Source: Clostridia bacterium (lineage in GTDB: Bacteria; Bacillota; Clostridia; Christensenellales; QALW01). Taken from it: 53,591 nt of DNA. Location: contig JAFVVO010000040.1 of the NCBI GenBank assembly GCA_017502165.1, forward strand, positions 1 through 53,591, in the 5' to 3' direction. The notes under the pieces were generated by a model. The model did no database searches and was not told where the DNA came from. It worked only from the letters and a program-made list of their open reading frames with translations. This document shows positions 8,212 through 16,383 of this stretch, piece by piece. Both the position numbers and the translations under genes were made by a program. Numbering within the stretch: the first letter of the stretch is position 1; the number at the start of each line of letters is the position of its first letter.

Positions 8212-10122
8212 TTAGTTTTTAACTGCAATCAATACCCAGTCCTGAGAGTCGGGCTTTGCGGGCAAAGTGTAAGACGTGCCGGAGGGCTTCATATTGGTTG
8301 AAACCGTCTGATACTCGTTGGTTCTTGGGTTATACCATTTTACAGTATAGGTAGCTGAAGCATTCATGCCAACAAAGGTACCTGACGAAGTATTGTCGTT
8401 AAACAAATATACTACGTAGGTTGAGTTATCGATGGTAGCGCAAGCATATTGCCAACCTGATGAAGCCTTAAAGCGCTTCTGATAGTCGAAATCAGGAACT
8501 AATTTCCACCAGGAGATTTTCTGCAGGAATTGCTTCATATATCCTGCCTGATAACCTGACTTTGCTTCTACCGTATCACCCCAGATAACGTTTCTATCGG
8601 CAGGAGTGATGGTATCGCGTCCGTCGTTAGAGGTTACGTTTCCGAGATAGCTGTTGCCTTTATAATTCCAAATATCACCAATGCCGTAGCCATAGCCGAA
8701 GCAACCGTTTAAGAATGCTACCCAGCCTTGTGCCCTTGCGCCTTGTTCCATAGTCATCAGGTATTCGTATTTACCTTCATACATAATAGCAACCTTTTTG
8801 GTTTGCCAATATTCTTCGGCAACGCGGAACATATGCTTGGGATTATTAAATTCAATAAACCATTGAGCAGCCCACCAGGAGTGACCCGTTCTTTGCGATA
8901 CGGCTTCATCCAGAAAAAGTGATTTTGCACCGTTGCATATGGTAGGATAGTTTGAGCTTGAGCCGTTAACGCAGGTCTGATATGCGTTTTCCTGATGGCC
9001 TGAAAGAGGATGGTCGTAGGCATCGTATTTGTTAATGTATTCTGCAACGTCCAACCAGAAATTGTCATTGTATTTAATGTGGGATTGGTTGCCGTTTTCA
9101 TAATAAAAATCGTTATCAATTTCCTGGGAAAGCGTCCACATAACGGGATAGGCTCCGTATCGGGCAACCCAATAACGAGAAAGCATTTTAAGCGCTTCTT
9201 TATTGTCGGCAATTTGAGAGGTGTAGGTGGGGAAGAACAGCTGTGCGTGAGCGTGAACAAGACCGTTATCTGCAATATATTCGAAATATTTGTCTGCTTT
9301 TTGGAACGCTTCAACGTCAATTCGCTGAATTTTACCGTCGGTCAAATCACCGGGGAAGGGCTCGGACTGATAAACAGTGTAGCCTTGAGCAACACGCTTA
9401 TCAACGATATACTTGAAGTGTGAATCGGTCTTAACGCTTCCTGCATTAGGACCTGCGGAGTCAAATTCTTCCGAAAGCATAGACCAATGAGTGTCACCTA
9501 AATAGAAAAAGGGAGTGCCGTCAGCATAGGTAAAGTACTTTGTGCCAATAGTTGATTTTACAAAACCGCGTTTGTAAATTTCAAGGTTGCCAGTATATTT
9601 TACAGCATTAATATGTCCCGTTTTGCCGTTTAAGTCGGGATCTGAGGCACAAACCGTCTTATATTCCCATAAACCTTCTTTTGTGGGAGCAAAACGAAGT
9701 TTGAAGTCAGCACTTCCGTCCCAGAATCCAGGAATAGTAAGAGTTTCGCCGGTTGCTTTGTGAGTAAAAATACCGTCGAAAACAACCTCAGCACCTTCAC
9801 CTTTTGCTGCAATGTATTTTTTTGTTGATTTGAATTTAAGTTCTGTTACGCGCCAAACTATACCGTTAATTGTTCCGTCGGGAGCAGGCGTTGGGGTAAC
9901 CGTAGCAGAAATATCGGGAGTCTGAGCAGGCGTATCCGTGCTATCAATTGACGGGGTATTTGTGCCTTCAGCAGAGCCTCCACTGTTTTCCACCGTTCCG
10001 TTATTAGCTGAAGGGGTTGCAGAATTATCTTCGTTTGAGGGATTATTATTGCATCCTACGAACGAAAGCATCATAGAAAGGCATAAAATTAAAGCGAAAA
10101 AAATTTTAGTAAATTTTTTCAT
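8212..10122 (-). CDS. P5: DUF5060/DUF4038 GH140-like glycosidase lipoprotein
   Basis: 636 residues; lipobox FVGC, Cys24; long Ser/Thr/Pro/Asn-rich linker to about residue 83. Asp210, Glu334 (TLSQE), Glu449 (MYEG). Scaffold II with active-site class B (YQSEPFPGDLTDG, HAHAQ). It departs from the family in the loop after the second glutamate: KYEYLMTMEQ where others have [KR]YC[YGN]LWT, so the Cys and Trp conserved in all other copies are missing here. The NGNQSHIKYNDNFW segment and the YKG insertion are shared with the next gene, P6, although the ends of the two proteins are of different type. It is 68 bp from P6 and has no good promoter of its own, so it may be read through from P6. Confidence 0.9.
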   Translation of the reverse strand: MKKFTKIFFALILCLSMMLSFVGCNNNPSNEDNSATPSANNGTVENSGGSAEGTNTPSIDSTDTPAQTPDISATVTPTPAPDGTINGIVWRVTELKFKSTKKYIAAKGEGAEVVFDGIFTHKATGETLTIPGFWDGSADFKLRFAPTKEGLWEYKTVCASDPDLNGKTGHINAVKYTGNLEIYKRGFVKSTIGTKYFTYADGTPFFYLGDTHWSMLSEEFDSAGPNAGSVKTDSHFKYIVDKRVAQGYTVYQSEPFPGDLTDGKIQRIDVEAFQKADKYFEYIADNGLVHAHAQLFFPTYTSQIADNKEALKMLSRYWVARYGAYPVMWTLSQEIDNDFYYENGNQSHIKYNDNFWLDVAEYINKYDAYDHPLSGHQENAYQTCVNGSSSNYPTICNGAKSLFLDEAVSQRTGHSWWAAQWFIEFNNPKHMFRVAEEYWQTKKVAIMYEGKYEYLMTMEQGARAQGWVAFLNGCFGYGYGIGDIWNYKGNSYLGNVTSNDGRDTITPADRNVIWGDTVEAKSGYQAGYMKQFLQKISWWKLVPDFDYQKRFKASSGWQYACATIDNSTYVVYLFNDNTSSGTFVGMNASATYTVKWYNPRTNEYQTVSTNMKPSGTSYTLPAKPDSQDWVLIAVKN

Positions 10123-10147
10123 TTTGCGCTCCTTTGCTTTTTTATTA

Positions 10148-10177
10148 AGTCCCCATTCGCAATAGTAAAAGGGGACT
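10148..10177 (-). other. Stem-loop between P6 and P5 without a U-tract
   Basis: Inverted repeat agtcccc/ggggact around a 16-nt loop in the 68-bp gap. The minus strand after it is A-rich and leads into the P5 SD, so it is unlikely to terminate; it may be an attenuator or an RNA-processing hairpin. Confidence 0.45.
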
Positions 10178-10190
10178 AAGTGAAATAAAA

Positions 10191-12032
10191 CTATTTGTTT
10201 TTAGTAACAAGAATAACCCAGTCTTCAGAAATGTCAGACGGCTTATTTGGAAGCTGATATGCGGGATTTCCGTTGCCGTCGGCAATATTTGCAGATTCGT
10301 TTTCGCCAACCACAATATATTCGTTTGTTCTGGGGTTAAACCACTTAACAGTATATTTTGCATTGCCGTCAAATTGCAGCAAAGTACCAGTTGCTTTAGT
10401 CTTGCCGTAGAAATAAATTACATAAACGTCATTTCCTTCGGTAGCACAAGCATAGTTAACGGAGGAGCCGGGAAGGAAATAGGTGTTTTTGTCAAAATCG
10501 GGAACAAGCTTCCACCAGGAGAACTTTTCAAAGAACTGACGCATATAGCCAACCTGATATCCTGATTCAAGCTCTATCGCATCACACCATTTCATAAGCT
10601 TATCAGCGGTGGTAACGGTTTCTCTGCCGTCGCTTGAGTTTATGTCACCCGTGTATCCACTTCCTTTATAGAGCCAAATGTCCTGAGCACCGTAGCCGTA
10701 GCCAAAGGTCCCGTTCAGGAAGGCAATCCAGCCTTGAGCTCTTGCACCGAAGTTTTTGGTCCAAAGATAGCAGTATCTTGATTCGTACATAATGGCAGGC
10801 TTGTTTGATGCCCAATATTCTTCACCGATGCGCCAATGCTTTTCGGGATTTGCAAAGCTGGTTGCCCATTGGGCGCCCCACCAATCGTGACCGGTGCGAT
10901 TTGAGACCTCTTCATCAGCAAAAACGCTTCTGCCACCGTTTGAATTCATTTTGTCGTTGGTGCAGTTACCGTAAATGCTGGTTTGATCTGTGTTTTCCTG
11001 ATGACCGGTAAGGGGATGATTATAAGCATCATATTTGTTGATATATTCTGCAATATTTACCCAGAAGTTATCGTTGTATTTGATATGAGATTGGTTTCCG
11101 TTTTCCATATAGAAATCATTATCAATTTCCTGAGAAAGAGTCCACATAACGGGATAGGCACCGAAACGCGCAACCCAGTAACGAGCAAGAGCCTCCTGAT
11201 TTTCTTTGCTTTCGGCAAGCTTATTGGAGAATGTGGGGAAGCAAATCTGTGCGTGAGCGTGCACAAGACCCTTGTCGGCAATATACTTAAAGTATTTGTC
11301 AGCGCTTTGGAAGGCTTCAAGGTCTACTCTTTGAAGGATGCCGTCGGTTAAGTCACCTGGGAAGGGCTCGGACTGATAAACCGTAAATCCTTGCTCGATA
11401 CGCTTGTCAACAATATACTTAAAGTGGGAATCGGTTTTAATGTTACCTGCGTGGTCACCTGCTGAATCATATTCTTCGGTTAAAAGTGACCAGTGAGTGT
11501 CGCCTAAATAGAAGAAAGGAGTACCGTCAGCATAGGTAAAATACTTTGTGCCGATAGTCGATTTAACGAATCCGCGCTTATAAATTTCAAGGTCACCCTT
11601 ATAAGCATTGGCACCGATGGAACCCGTTTTACCGTTTAAGTCGGGGTCAGTATCACATTTTGTTGTATATTCCCAAACACCGTAAAGTGTGGGAGCAAAA
11701 CGAAGTTTAAAAACGTCATCGCCGTCCCAGAAACCCGGAATGGTTAAAGAAGTGCCGCTGTCCTTGTGCGTAAATGTGCCATAGAAGGCTACCTTGGCTT
11801 GCTCACCCTTTGCAGCGTAATATTTTTTTGTTGAAGTGAAGGAAAGCTCCGTAACCCTCCATGTTTCACCAATAACGTCAACGGTTGAAGAGTCAATGTC
11901 GGCAGGCAGGGGAGTGGGCGTAGGTGTTGGAGACGCACTTTCGTCTTCGCTATTGTCTGTGCAGGCGGTAAATGAAAACGCCATCGCAAAGCATAATAGG
12001 GAAACGAGTAACAAGGATAAAACTTTTTTCAT
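10191..12032 (-). CDS. P6: DUF5060/DUF4038 GH140-like glycosidase lipoprotein
   Basis: 613 residues from the ATG at 12032; a longer start at 12059 would add nine residues and lies upstream of the only SD (GGAGG), so it is rejected. Lipobox FTAC, Cys24; linker of Pro-Thr repeats and DIDSSTVDVIGETWR (scaffold I). Asp178, Glu302 (TLSQE), Glu417. The second glutamate lies in MYESRY rather than the usual YEG. Active-site class B. The barrel segment after the first glutamate (ENGNQSHIKYNDNFW) is shared with P5. P6 and P5 may be co-transcribed. Confidence 0.9.
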   Translation of the reverse strand: MKKVLSLLLVSLLCFAMAFSFTACTDNSEDESASPTPTPTPLPADIDSSTVDVIGETWRVTELSFTSTKKYYAAKGEQAKVAFYGTFTHKDSGTSLTIPGFWDGDDVFKLRFAPTLYGVWEYTTKCDTDPDLNGKTGSIGANAYKGDLEIYKRGFVKSTIGTKYFTYADGTPFFYLGDTHWSLLTEEYDSAGDHAGNIKTDSHFKYIVDKRIEQGFTVYQSEPFPGDLTDGILQRVDLEAFQSADKYFKYIADKGLVHAHAQICFPTFSNKLAESKENQEALARYWVARFGAYPVMWTLSQEIDNDFYMENGNQSHIKYNDNFWVNIAEYINKYDAYNHPLTGHQENTDQTSIYGNCTNDKMNSNGGRSVFADEEVSNRTGHDWWGAQWATSFANPEKHWRIGEEYWASNKPAIMYESRYCYLWTKNFGARAQGWIAFLNGTFGYGYGAQDIWLYKGSGYTGDINSSDGRETVTTADKLMKWCDAIELESGYQVGYMRQFFEKFSWWKLVPDFDKNTYFLPGSSVNYACATEGNDVYVIYFYGKTKATGTLLQFDGNAKYTVKWFNPRTNEYIVVGENESANIADGNGNPAYQLPNKPSDISEDWVILVTKNK

Positions 12033-12077
12033 TATTGTGATTCCTCCGTGAAAAGCCATTTATAAATTTGCAATTTA

Positions 12078-12106
12078 ATTTTATCATACTAAAATTTTGT
12101 TTGCAA
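12078..12106 (-). promoter_or_regulatory. Promoter of P6
   Basis: Minus strand TTGCAA (12101-12106), 17-bp spacer, TAAAAT (12078-12083). Confidence 0.6.
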
Positions 12107-12194
12107 TAAAATTGTTAAATTTTAACGCTTAATCGAACGAATATGATATAAAACCGAAATACATGATATTATAACGAATAATTAAAATAAAAAG

Positions 12195-12220
12195 TAAAGC
12201 GTGCCGAGAGGCACGCTTTA
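12195..12220 (-). terminator. Terminator downstream of P7
   Basis: Perfect stem taaagcgtgcc/ggcacgcttta with a 4-nt loop followed by a T-rich tract on the minus strand. Confidence 0.88.
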
Positions 12221-12230
12221 GAATTATGAA

Positions 12231-14147
12231 TTAGTTTTTAGTTGCAATCAATACCCAGTCCTGAGCGTCGGGCTTTGAGGGGATAGTATAGGTTGCATTT
12301 GAGGGCTTAATGCTTGTTGAAACGGTTTGGTATTCGTTAGTTCTGGGGTTAAACCATTTTACAGTGTACGTTGCGGAATCGTTCATATTGGCAAGCTTAC
12401 CCGTTGCGGTTGAACGGTTAAACAGATATAAAACGTAAACGTCGCTGCCGATAGTTGCGCAGGAATAATCCTTGTTAACACTTGATTTGAAAGCCTTTTG
12501 CGTATCGAAATCGGGAACAAGCTTCCACCACTGAATTTTCTGCAGGAACTGCTTCATATACGCGGCCTGATAGCCGGAGGGAAGCTCGATAGATTCTGAC
12601 CACTTCATAGTTTTATCTGTCGTGGTAACCCATTCGTAGCCGTCAAAGGAATTGCCTGCGGTACTGTAATCGCTCTTATAGTTCCACATATCCTGAGCGC
12701 CGTAGCCATAGCCGAAGAAGCCGTTAAGGAAAGCAATCCAGCCTTGTGCTCTCGCACCGAAGTCTTTTGTCCAAAGGTTACAGTATTTGCCTTCGTACAT
12801 AATTGCAACCTTGTTGGATTTCCAGTATTCTTTACCGATATTGAAGTGAGTCTGGGGATTTGCAAAATCAACACCCCATTGTGCGCCCCACCAAACGTGG
12901 CCGGTAGCGTCAGAAACTGCTTCGTCAGCGAAAATGGAAATGCCTTTATTGCTTATAGGCTCTTCGGTGTTGTTGATGCTTTCACCCCAGATAGAAGTGT
13001 AGGAGGCGTGCTCCTGATGGCCCGTTAAGGGGTGCTGATAGGGATCATATTTGTGAATTGCTTTTGCAACGGTTATCCACATATTGTCATTGTATTTAAT
13101 GTGACTCTGTGTGCCGCGCTCGGAATAGAAGTCGTTATCAATCTCCTGAGCGAGTGTCCACATAACGGGATATGCGGCGTAACGAGCTACCCAATAACGT
13201 GCAAGCTCTTCAAGTTCTTGGTTTTTACCGTAAAGTGGATAAGCGTGCGAGGGGAAACAAATCTGAGCGTTTGCATGTACAAGACCTTTTTCAGCAATAT
13301 ACTGGAAGTATCTGTCAGCACTCTGGAAACCTTCAACGTCAGAACGTTGAATTAAGCCGTCAACTAAATCAAATGCAGATCCTAAAGGTTCGGATTGATA
13401 AACTGTGTATCCCTGAGAAACGCGCTTATCAACAATATACTTAAAGTGTGAATCTGTTTTGAGATTTCCTGCGTAGGGGCCTGCGGAATCAAATTCTTCA
13501 GTAAGCATACCCCAATGGGTGTCCCCAAGATAGAAGAAGGGTGTGCCGTCGGCATAAACAAAATACTTGCCGTTTGTTTTAATAAAACCGCGTTTGTAGA
13601 TTTCGAGGTTGCCGGTGTAGGCTTCAGCGTTAATTGAGCCGGTATGTCCGTTTAAGCTATCGTCGGTTGCGCAAACTGTTTTATATTCCCACACGCCTGT
13701 TTTTGTGGGAGCAAAACGAATTTTGAATACTTCGCCACCGTCCCAGAAGCCCGGCATTGTAAGAGTTGTGCCGGTTGCCTTGTGAGTGAACACGCAGTCA
13801 AAAACAACCTTACCCTGCTGACCTTTAACCTGAACATATTTCTTTGTAGTCTTAAATGAAAGTTCAGTTACCTGCCAAACAGTGCCTTTAACAGCATTGT
13901 CGGGAACGGGAACGGGTGTTTGATTTTGGGGAGTTGGTTGAGGAGTGAAAGTACTATCAGGGGTGGCAATAGGTTCGTTTGTAGCAGAATTGCCGTCTGC
14001 TGAGTCACCTGACCCGTCGGGAGTGCCCGTAGCGTCAGCAGTAGGGATGGAACCTGCGTCGGTAGAATTGTCAGAGCAAGCAGTAAATGCAAATACCATC
14101 GAAAAACACAGTACGCAGATAATTAAGCAATGCAATAGTTTTTTCAT
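12231..14147 (-). CDS. P7: DUF5060/DUF4038 GH140-like glycosidase lipoprotein
   Basis: 638 residues, the longest copy. Lipobox FTAC, Cys24; linker of about 60 residues rich in Asp/Ser/Asn, then Pro/Thr/Gln. Asp209, Glu335 (TLAQE), Glu452 (MYEG). Scaffold II, active-site class A: YQSEPLGSAFDLVDG, HANAQICFP. The segment after the GF[IV]K motif is shortened (KTNGKYF). AKAIHKYDPY replaces the common AEYI[HN]KYDAY. The C-terminal domain closely follows P5 (YQTVST..KPS). Start supported by AAAGGAG; its own promoter and terminator make it an independent unit. Confidence 0.9.
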   Translation of the reverse strand: MKKLLHCLIICVLCFSMVFAFTACSDNSTDAGSIPTADATGTPDGSGDSADGNSATNEPIATPDSTFTPQPTPQNQTPVPVPDNAVKGTVWQVTELSFKTTKKYVQVKGQQGKVVFDCVFTHKATGTTLTMPGFWDGGEVFKIRFAPTKTGVWEYKTVCATDDSLNGHTGSINAEAYTGNLEIYKRGFIKTNGKYFVYADGTPFFYLGDTHWGMLTEEFDSAGPYAGNLKTDSHFKYIVDKRVSQGYTVYQSEPLGSAFDLVDGLIQRSDVEGFQSADRYFQYIAEKGLVHANAQICFPSHAYPLYGKNQELEELARYWVARYAAYPVMWTLAQEIDNDFYSERGTQSHIKYNDNMWITVAKAIHKYDPYQHPLTGHQEHASYTSIWGESINNTEEPISNKGISIFADEAVSDATGHVWWGAQWGVDFANPQTHFNIGKEYWKSNKVAIMYEGKYCNLWTKDFGARAQGWIAFLNGFFGYGYGAQDMWNYKSDYSTAGNSFDGYEWVTTTDKTMKWSESIELPSGYQAAYMKQFLQKIQWWKLVPDFDTQKAFKSSVNKDYSCATIGSDVYVLYLFNRSTATGKLANMNDSATYTVKWFNPRTNEYQTVSTSIKPSNATYTIPSKPDAQDWVLIATKN

Positions 14148-14183
14148 TCGCTTTTCTCCTTTTTTATTAGATATTATGTGGTA

Positions 14184-14212
14184 ATTATATCAAATAATAT
14201 CGCATTTTGCAA
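14184..14212 (-). promoter_or_regulatory. Promoter of P7
   Basis: Minus strand TTGCAA (14207-14212), 17-bp spacer, perfect TATAAT (14184-14189). Confidence 0.75.
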
Positions 14213-14254
14213 TAGGGAAAATAAAAGTTTTTCAGTTAATTTTTGCAAAAAAAA

Positions 14255-14273
14255 GCCCCGAAAAAATCGGGGC
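14255..14273 (-). terminator. Terminator downstream of P8
   Basis: Stem gccccg/cggggc with a 7-nt loop and eight T after it on the minus strand (A at 14247-14254). Confidence 0.9.
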
Positions 14274-14278
14274 AAAAA

Positions 14279-16177
14279 TCAGTTTTTAGTTGCAATGAGT
14301 ACCCAGTCGTTTGTGTCGGGTTTTTCGGGAATAACGTAACCGGAAGCAGAGGGCTTTTCGTTTGATGAAACAAGGGTGTATTCGTTTGTTCTGGGGTTAA
14401 ACCATTTAATCGTGTACGTTGCAGAATTGTCCATTTTTTCAAGCTTGCCGGAAGCGGTGTTTGTGTTGAATAAGTATGCTACATAAACCTCATTACCGAT
14501 GGTTGCGCAAACGTAATGTGAGCCAAGATAAGACTCGAAGTAATTTTGAGTATCAAAGTCGGGTACGAGTTTCCACCATTCAAGTTTCTCGAAAAATTGT
14601 CGCATATATCCAACCTGATAGCCTGATTCAAGCTCAACGGCTTCGGGCCAATTTATACTTTTGTCTGCAACGGTAACAGTATCGCGTCCGTCAAAAGAAT
14701 TACCCGCGGTGCTATAATCACTTTTGTACGCCCAAATATCCTGCGCACCGTAGCCGTATCCGAAAGAACCGCTTAAATATGCAAACCAGCCTTGAGCGCG
14801 TGCGCCGTAATCTTTAGTCCAAAGGTTGCAGTATCTGCCCTCGTACATTACACCAATTTTGTTGCTTGACCAATATTCTTTTGCAATGCGGTGCATTCTA
14901 GGAACATCTAAGAAAGAGATGCTCCATTGAGCGCCCCACCAAGAATGGCCCGTACGCTCAGTAACTTCTTTGCTTAAGAAAACGCTTGCACCATTATTAT
15001 CGGCTCTTGAATCCGTTGTGCTTTCGCCCGTTACGGTTGTAAAACTGGCACCCTCCTGATGACCGGTAAGTGGGTGGTTGTAAGCATCGTATTTGTGAAT
15101 GTATTCAGCAAGCTTAACCCATAAATTGTTTTCGTATGTCATAAACTGCTGATCGCCGCGCTCAAAATAGAAGTCATTGTCAATTTCCTGAGAAAGTGTC
15201 CACATAACGGGATATGCGCCGTATCTTGCTACCCAGTAACGTGCGAGAACTTCAAGAGCTTTGTCGTTATCAACCAGATTCCATGCAAATGTGGGGAAGC
15301 AGACCTGGGCGTGAGCGTGAACAAGGCCCTTTTCAGCAATATACTGAAAGTATTTGTCGGCAACATTGAAGGCTTCTGCGTCCTGCCGCTGAATTACACC
15401 GTCGGTAAGGTCGCCGGGGAAAGGTTCGGACTGATAAACGGTGTAGCCTTGGGAAACACGTTTATCAACAATATACTTAAAATGTGAATCAGTTTTAAGG
15501 TTGCCTGCAAGAGGACCTGCAGAATCATATTCTTCATCTAAAAGAGTCCAATGGGTATCTCCTAAATAGAAAAACGGTGTGCCATCGGCATACATAAAGT
15601 GTTTTGTGCCAAGCTGAGCTTTTACAAAACCGCGCTTGTAAATTTCAAGGTCTCCCGTGTAGGCGGATGCGTATATAACACCCGTTTTGCCGTTAAGGCT
15701 ATCATCAGTTGCACAAACGGTTTTGTACTCCCAGATACCCGTTTTCGTGGGAGCAAAACGAAGCTTAAAAGTGGTGGATTCATACCAGAAACCCGGTATT
15801 GTAAGAGTTTCTCCCGTTTCTTTATGGGTAAACACACCGTCAAAAACGACTTTTGCCTGGTCACCCTTTGCGGCATAATATTTCTTTGTGGTGTTGAAGG
15901 AAAGCTCCGTAACAAGCCAAATGGTGCCTTTAATTGTACTGTCGGGAATATTGGGTGCGGGGGTAGCCTGATTTTTGCTATTATCAGGAGTAGGAGTTGC
16001 ATTTTCGGGAGTGTTATTATTTTCTGTATTAGTGTTATCTGTGTTATCTGTATTGTTTGCCGTAGGTGTAGAAATATTTGTGCCGTCACCGTTGCCTTTA
16101 TCTGCGCAAGAGGTAAAAGCAAAAGTCATTGAAAAGCACAAAATTGTAATCATTGCGCATTTAAGAAGAGTTTTCAT
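14279..16177 (-). CDS. P8: DUF5060/DUF4038 GH140-like glycosidase lipoprotein
   Basis: 632 residues; lipobox FTSC, Cys24; the linker (about 25-82) is an Asn/Thr/Asp-rich tract with NTDNTDNT repeats. Asp207, Glu331 (TLSQE), Glu446 (MYEG). Scaffold II with active-site class B: YQSEPFPGDLTDG, HAHAQVCFPTFAW. The central segment matches P4 closely, whereas its ends match P1/P2/P5/P7. A competing ATG 4 bp upstream of the start is out of frame. It has two possible promoters; the outer one carries the TGTC direct repeat. Confidence 0.9.
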   Translation of the reverse strand: MKTLLKCAMITILCFSMTFAFTSCADKGNGDGTNISTPTANNTDNTDNTNTENNNTPENATPTPDNSKNQATPAPNIPDSTIKGTIWLVTELSFNTTKKYYAAKGDQAKVVFDGVFTHKETGETLTIPGFWYESTTFKLRFAPTKTGIWEYKTVCATDDSLNGKTGVIYASAYTGDLEIYKRGFVKAQLGTKHFMYADGTPFFYLGDTHWTLLDEEYDSAGPLAGNLKTDSHFKYIVDKRVSQGYTVYQSEPFPGDLTDGVIQRQDAEAFNVADKYFQYIAEKGLVHAHAQVCFPTFAWNLVDNDKALEVLARYWVARYGAYPVMWTLSQEIDNDFYFERGDQQFMTYENNLWVKLAEYIHKYDAYNHPLTGHQEGASFTTVTGESTTDSRADNNGASVFLSKEVTERTGHSWWGAQWSISFLDVPRMHRIAKEYWSSNKIGVMYEGRYCNLWTKDYGARAQGWFAYLSGSFGYGYGAQDIWAYKSDYSTAGNSFDGRDTVTVADKSINWPEAVELESGYQVGYMRQFFEKLEWWKLVPDFDTQNYFESYLGSHYVCATIGNEVYVAYLFNTNTASGKLEKMDNSATYTIKWFNPRTNEYTLVSSNEKPSASGYVIPEKPDTNDWVLIATKN

Positions 16178-16210
16178 TCATAAGCTCCTTTTACACTTAA
16201 GATTTTAATT

Positions 16211-16239
16211 ATTTTAACATAATAAACGTTAGAATGCAA
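16211..16239 (-). promoter_or_regulatory. Possible proximal promoter of P8
   Basis: Minus strand TTGCAT (16234-16239), 17-bp spacer, TAAAAT (16211-16216). Weaker than the upstream promoter. Confidence 0.4.
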
Positions 16240-16262
16240 TGGTAAAATTGTATCGTAATGAT

Positions 16263-16291
16263 ATTATACAAGATCCAAAATGCCATTTCAA
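16263..16291 (-). promoter_or_regulatory. Main promoter of P8
   Basis: Minus strand TTGAAA (16286-16291), 17-bp spacer, perfect TATAAT (16263-16268), giving a leader of about 80 nt. Confidence 0.7.
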
Positions 16292-16318
16292 GACAGATGT
16301 TGTTATGTTTTTAGACAA
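16289..16318 (-). promoter_or_regulatory. Candidate activator site (TGTC direct repeat) at the P8 promoter
   Basis: AGACA on the plus strand at 16291-16295 and 16313-16317, exactly 22 bp apart; the proximal half abuts the TTGAAA -35 box and reads TGTCTTGAAAT on the minus strand. Direct half-sites two helical turns apart next to -35 are typical of AraC-family activators; no such regulator is in the window. Confidence 0.5.
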
Positions 16319-16345
16319 TTATTGTTAAAGTGCGGAAGACGTAAT

Positions 16346-16375
16346 AAAACCCGCCTACATCAGTAAACGGGTTTT
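16346..16375 (-). terminator. Terminator downstream of P9
   Basis: Stem aaaacccg/cgggtttt with a 14-nt loop; the stem itself ends in four T on the minus strand. Confidence 0.7.
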
Positions 16376-16383
16376 AAGGTTAA

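Noticed and set aside
8757..9320. Second minus-strand frame of 187 codons inside P5
   Set aside because: It is a shifted frame of the P5 barrel-coding region. The product is low in structure and rich in Thr/Leu/Asn, typical of a shadow frame.
15599..16132. Plus-strand open frame of 177 codons opposite the start of P8
   Set aside because: It is long only because the antisense of the Asn/Thr-rich linker has few stops. The protein is Cys/Ile-rich and resembles no family; no SD.
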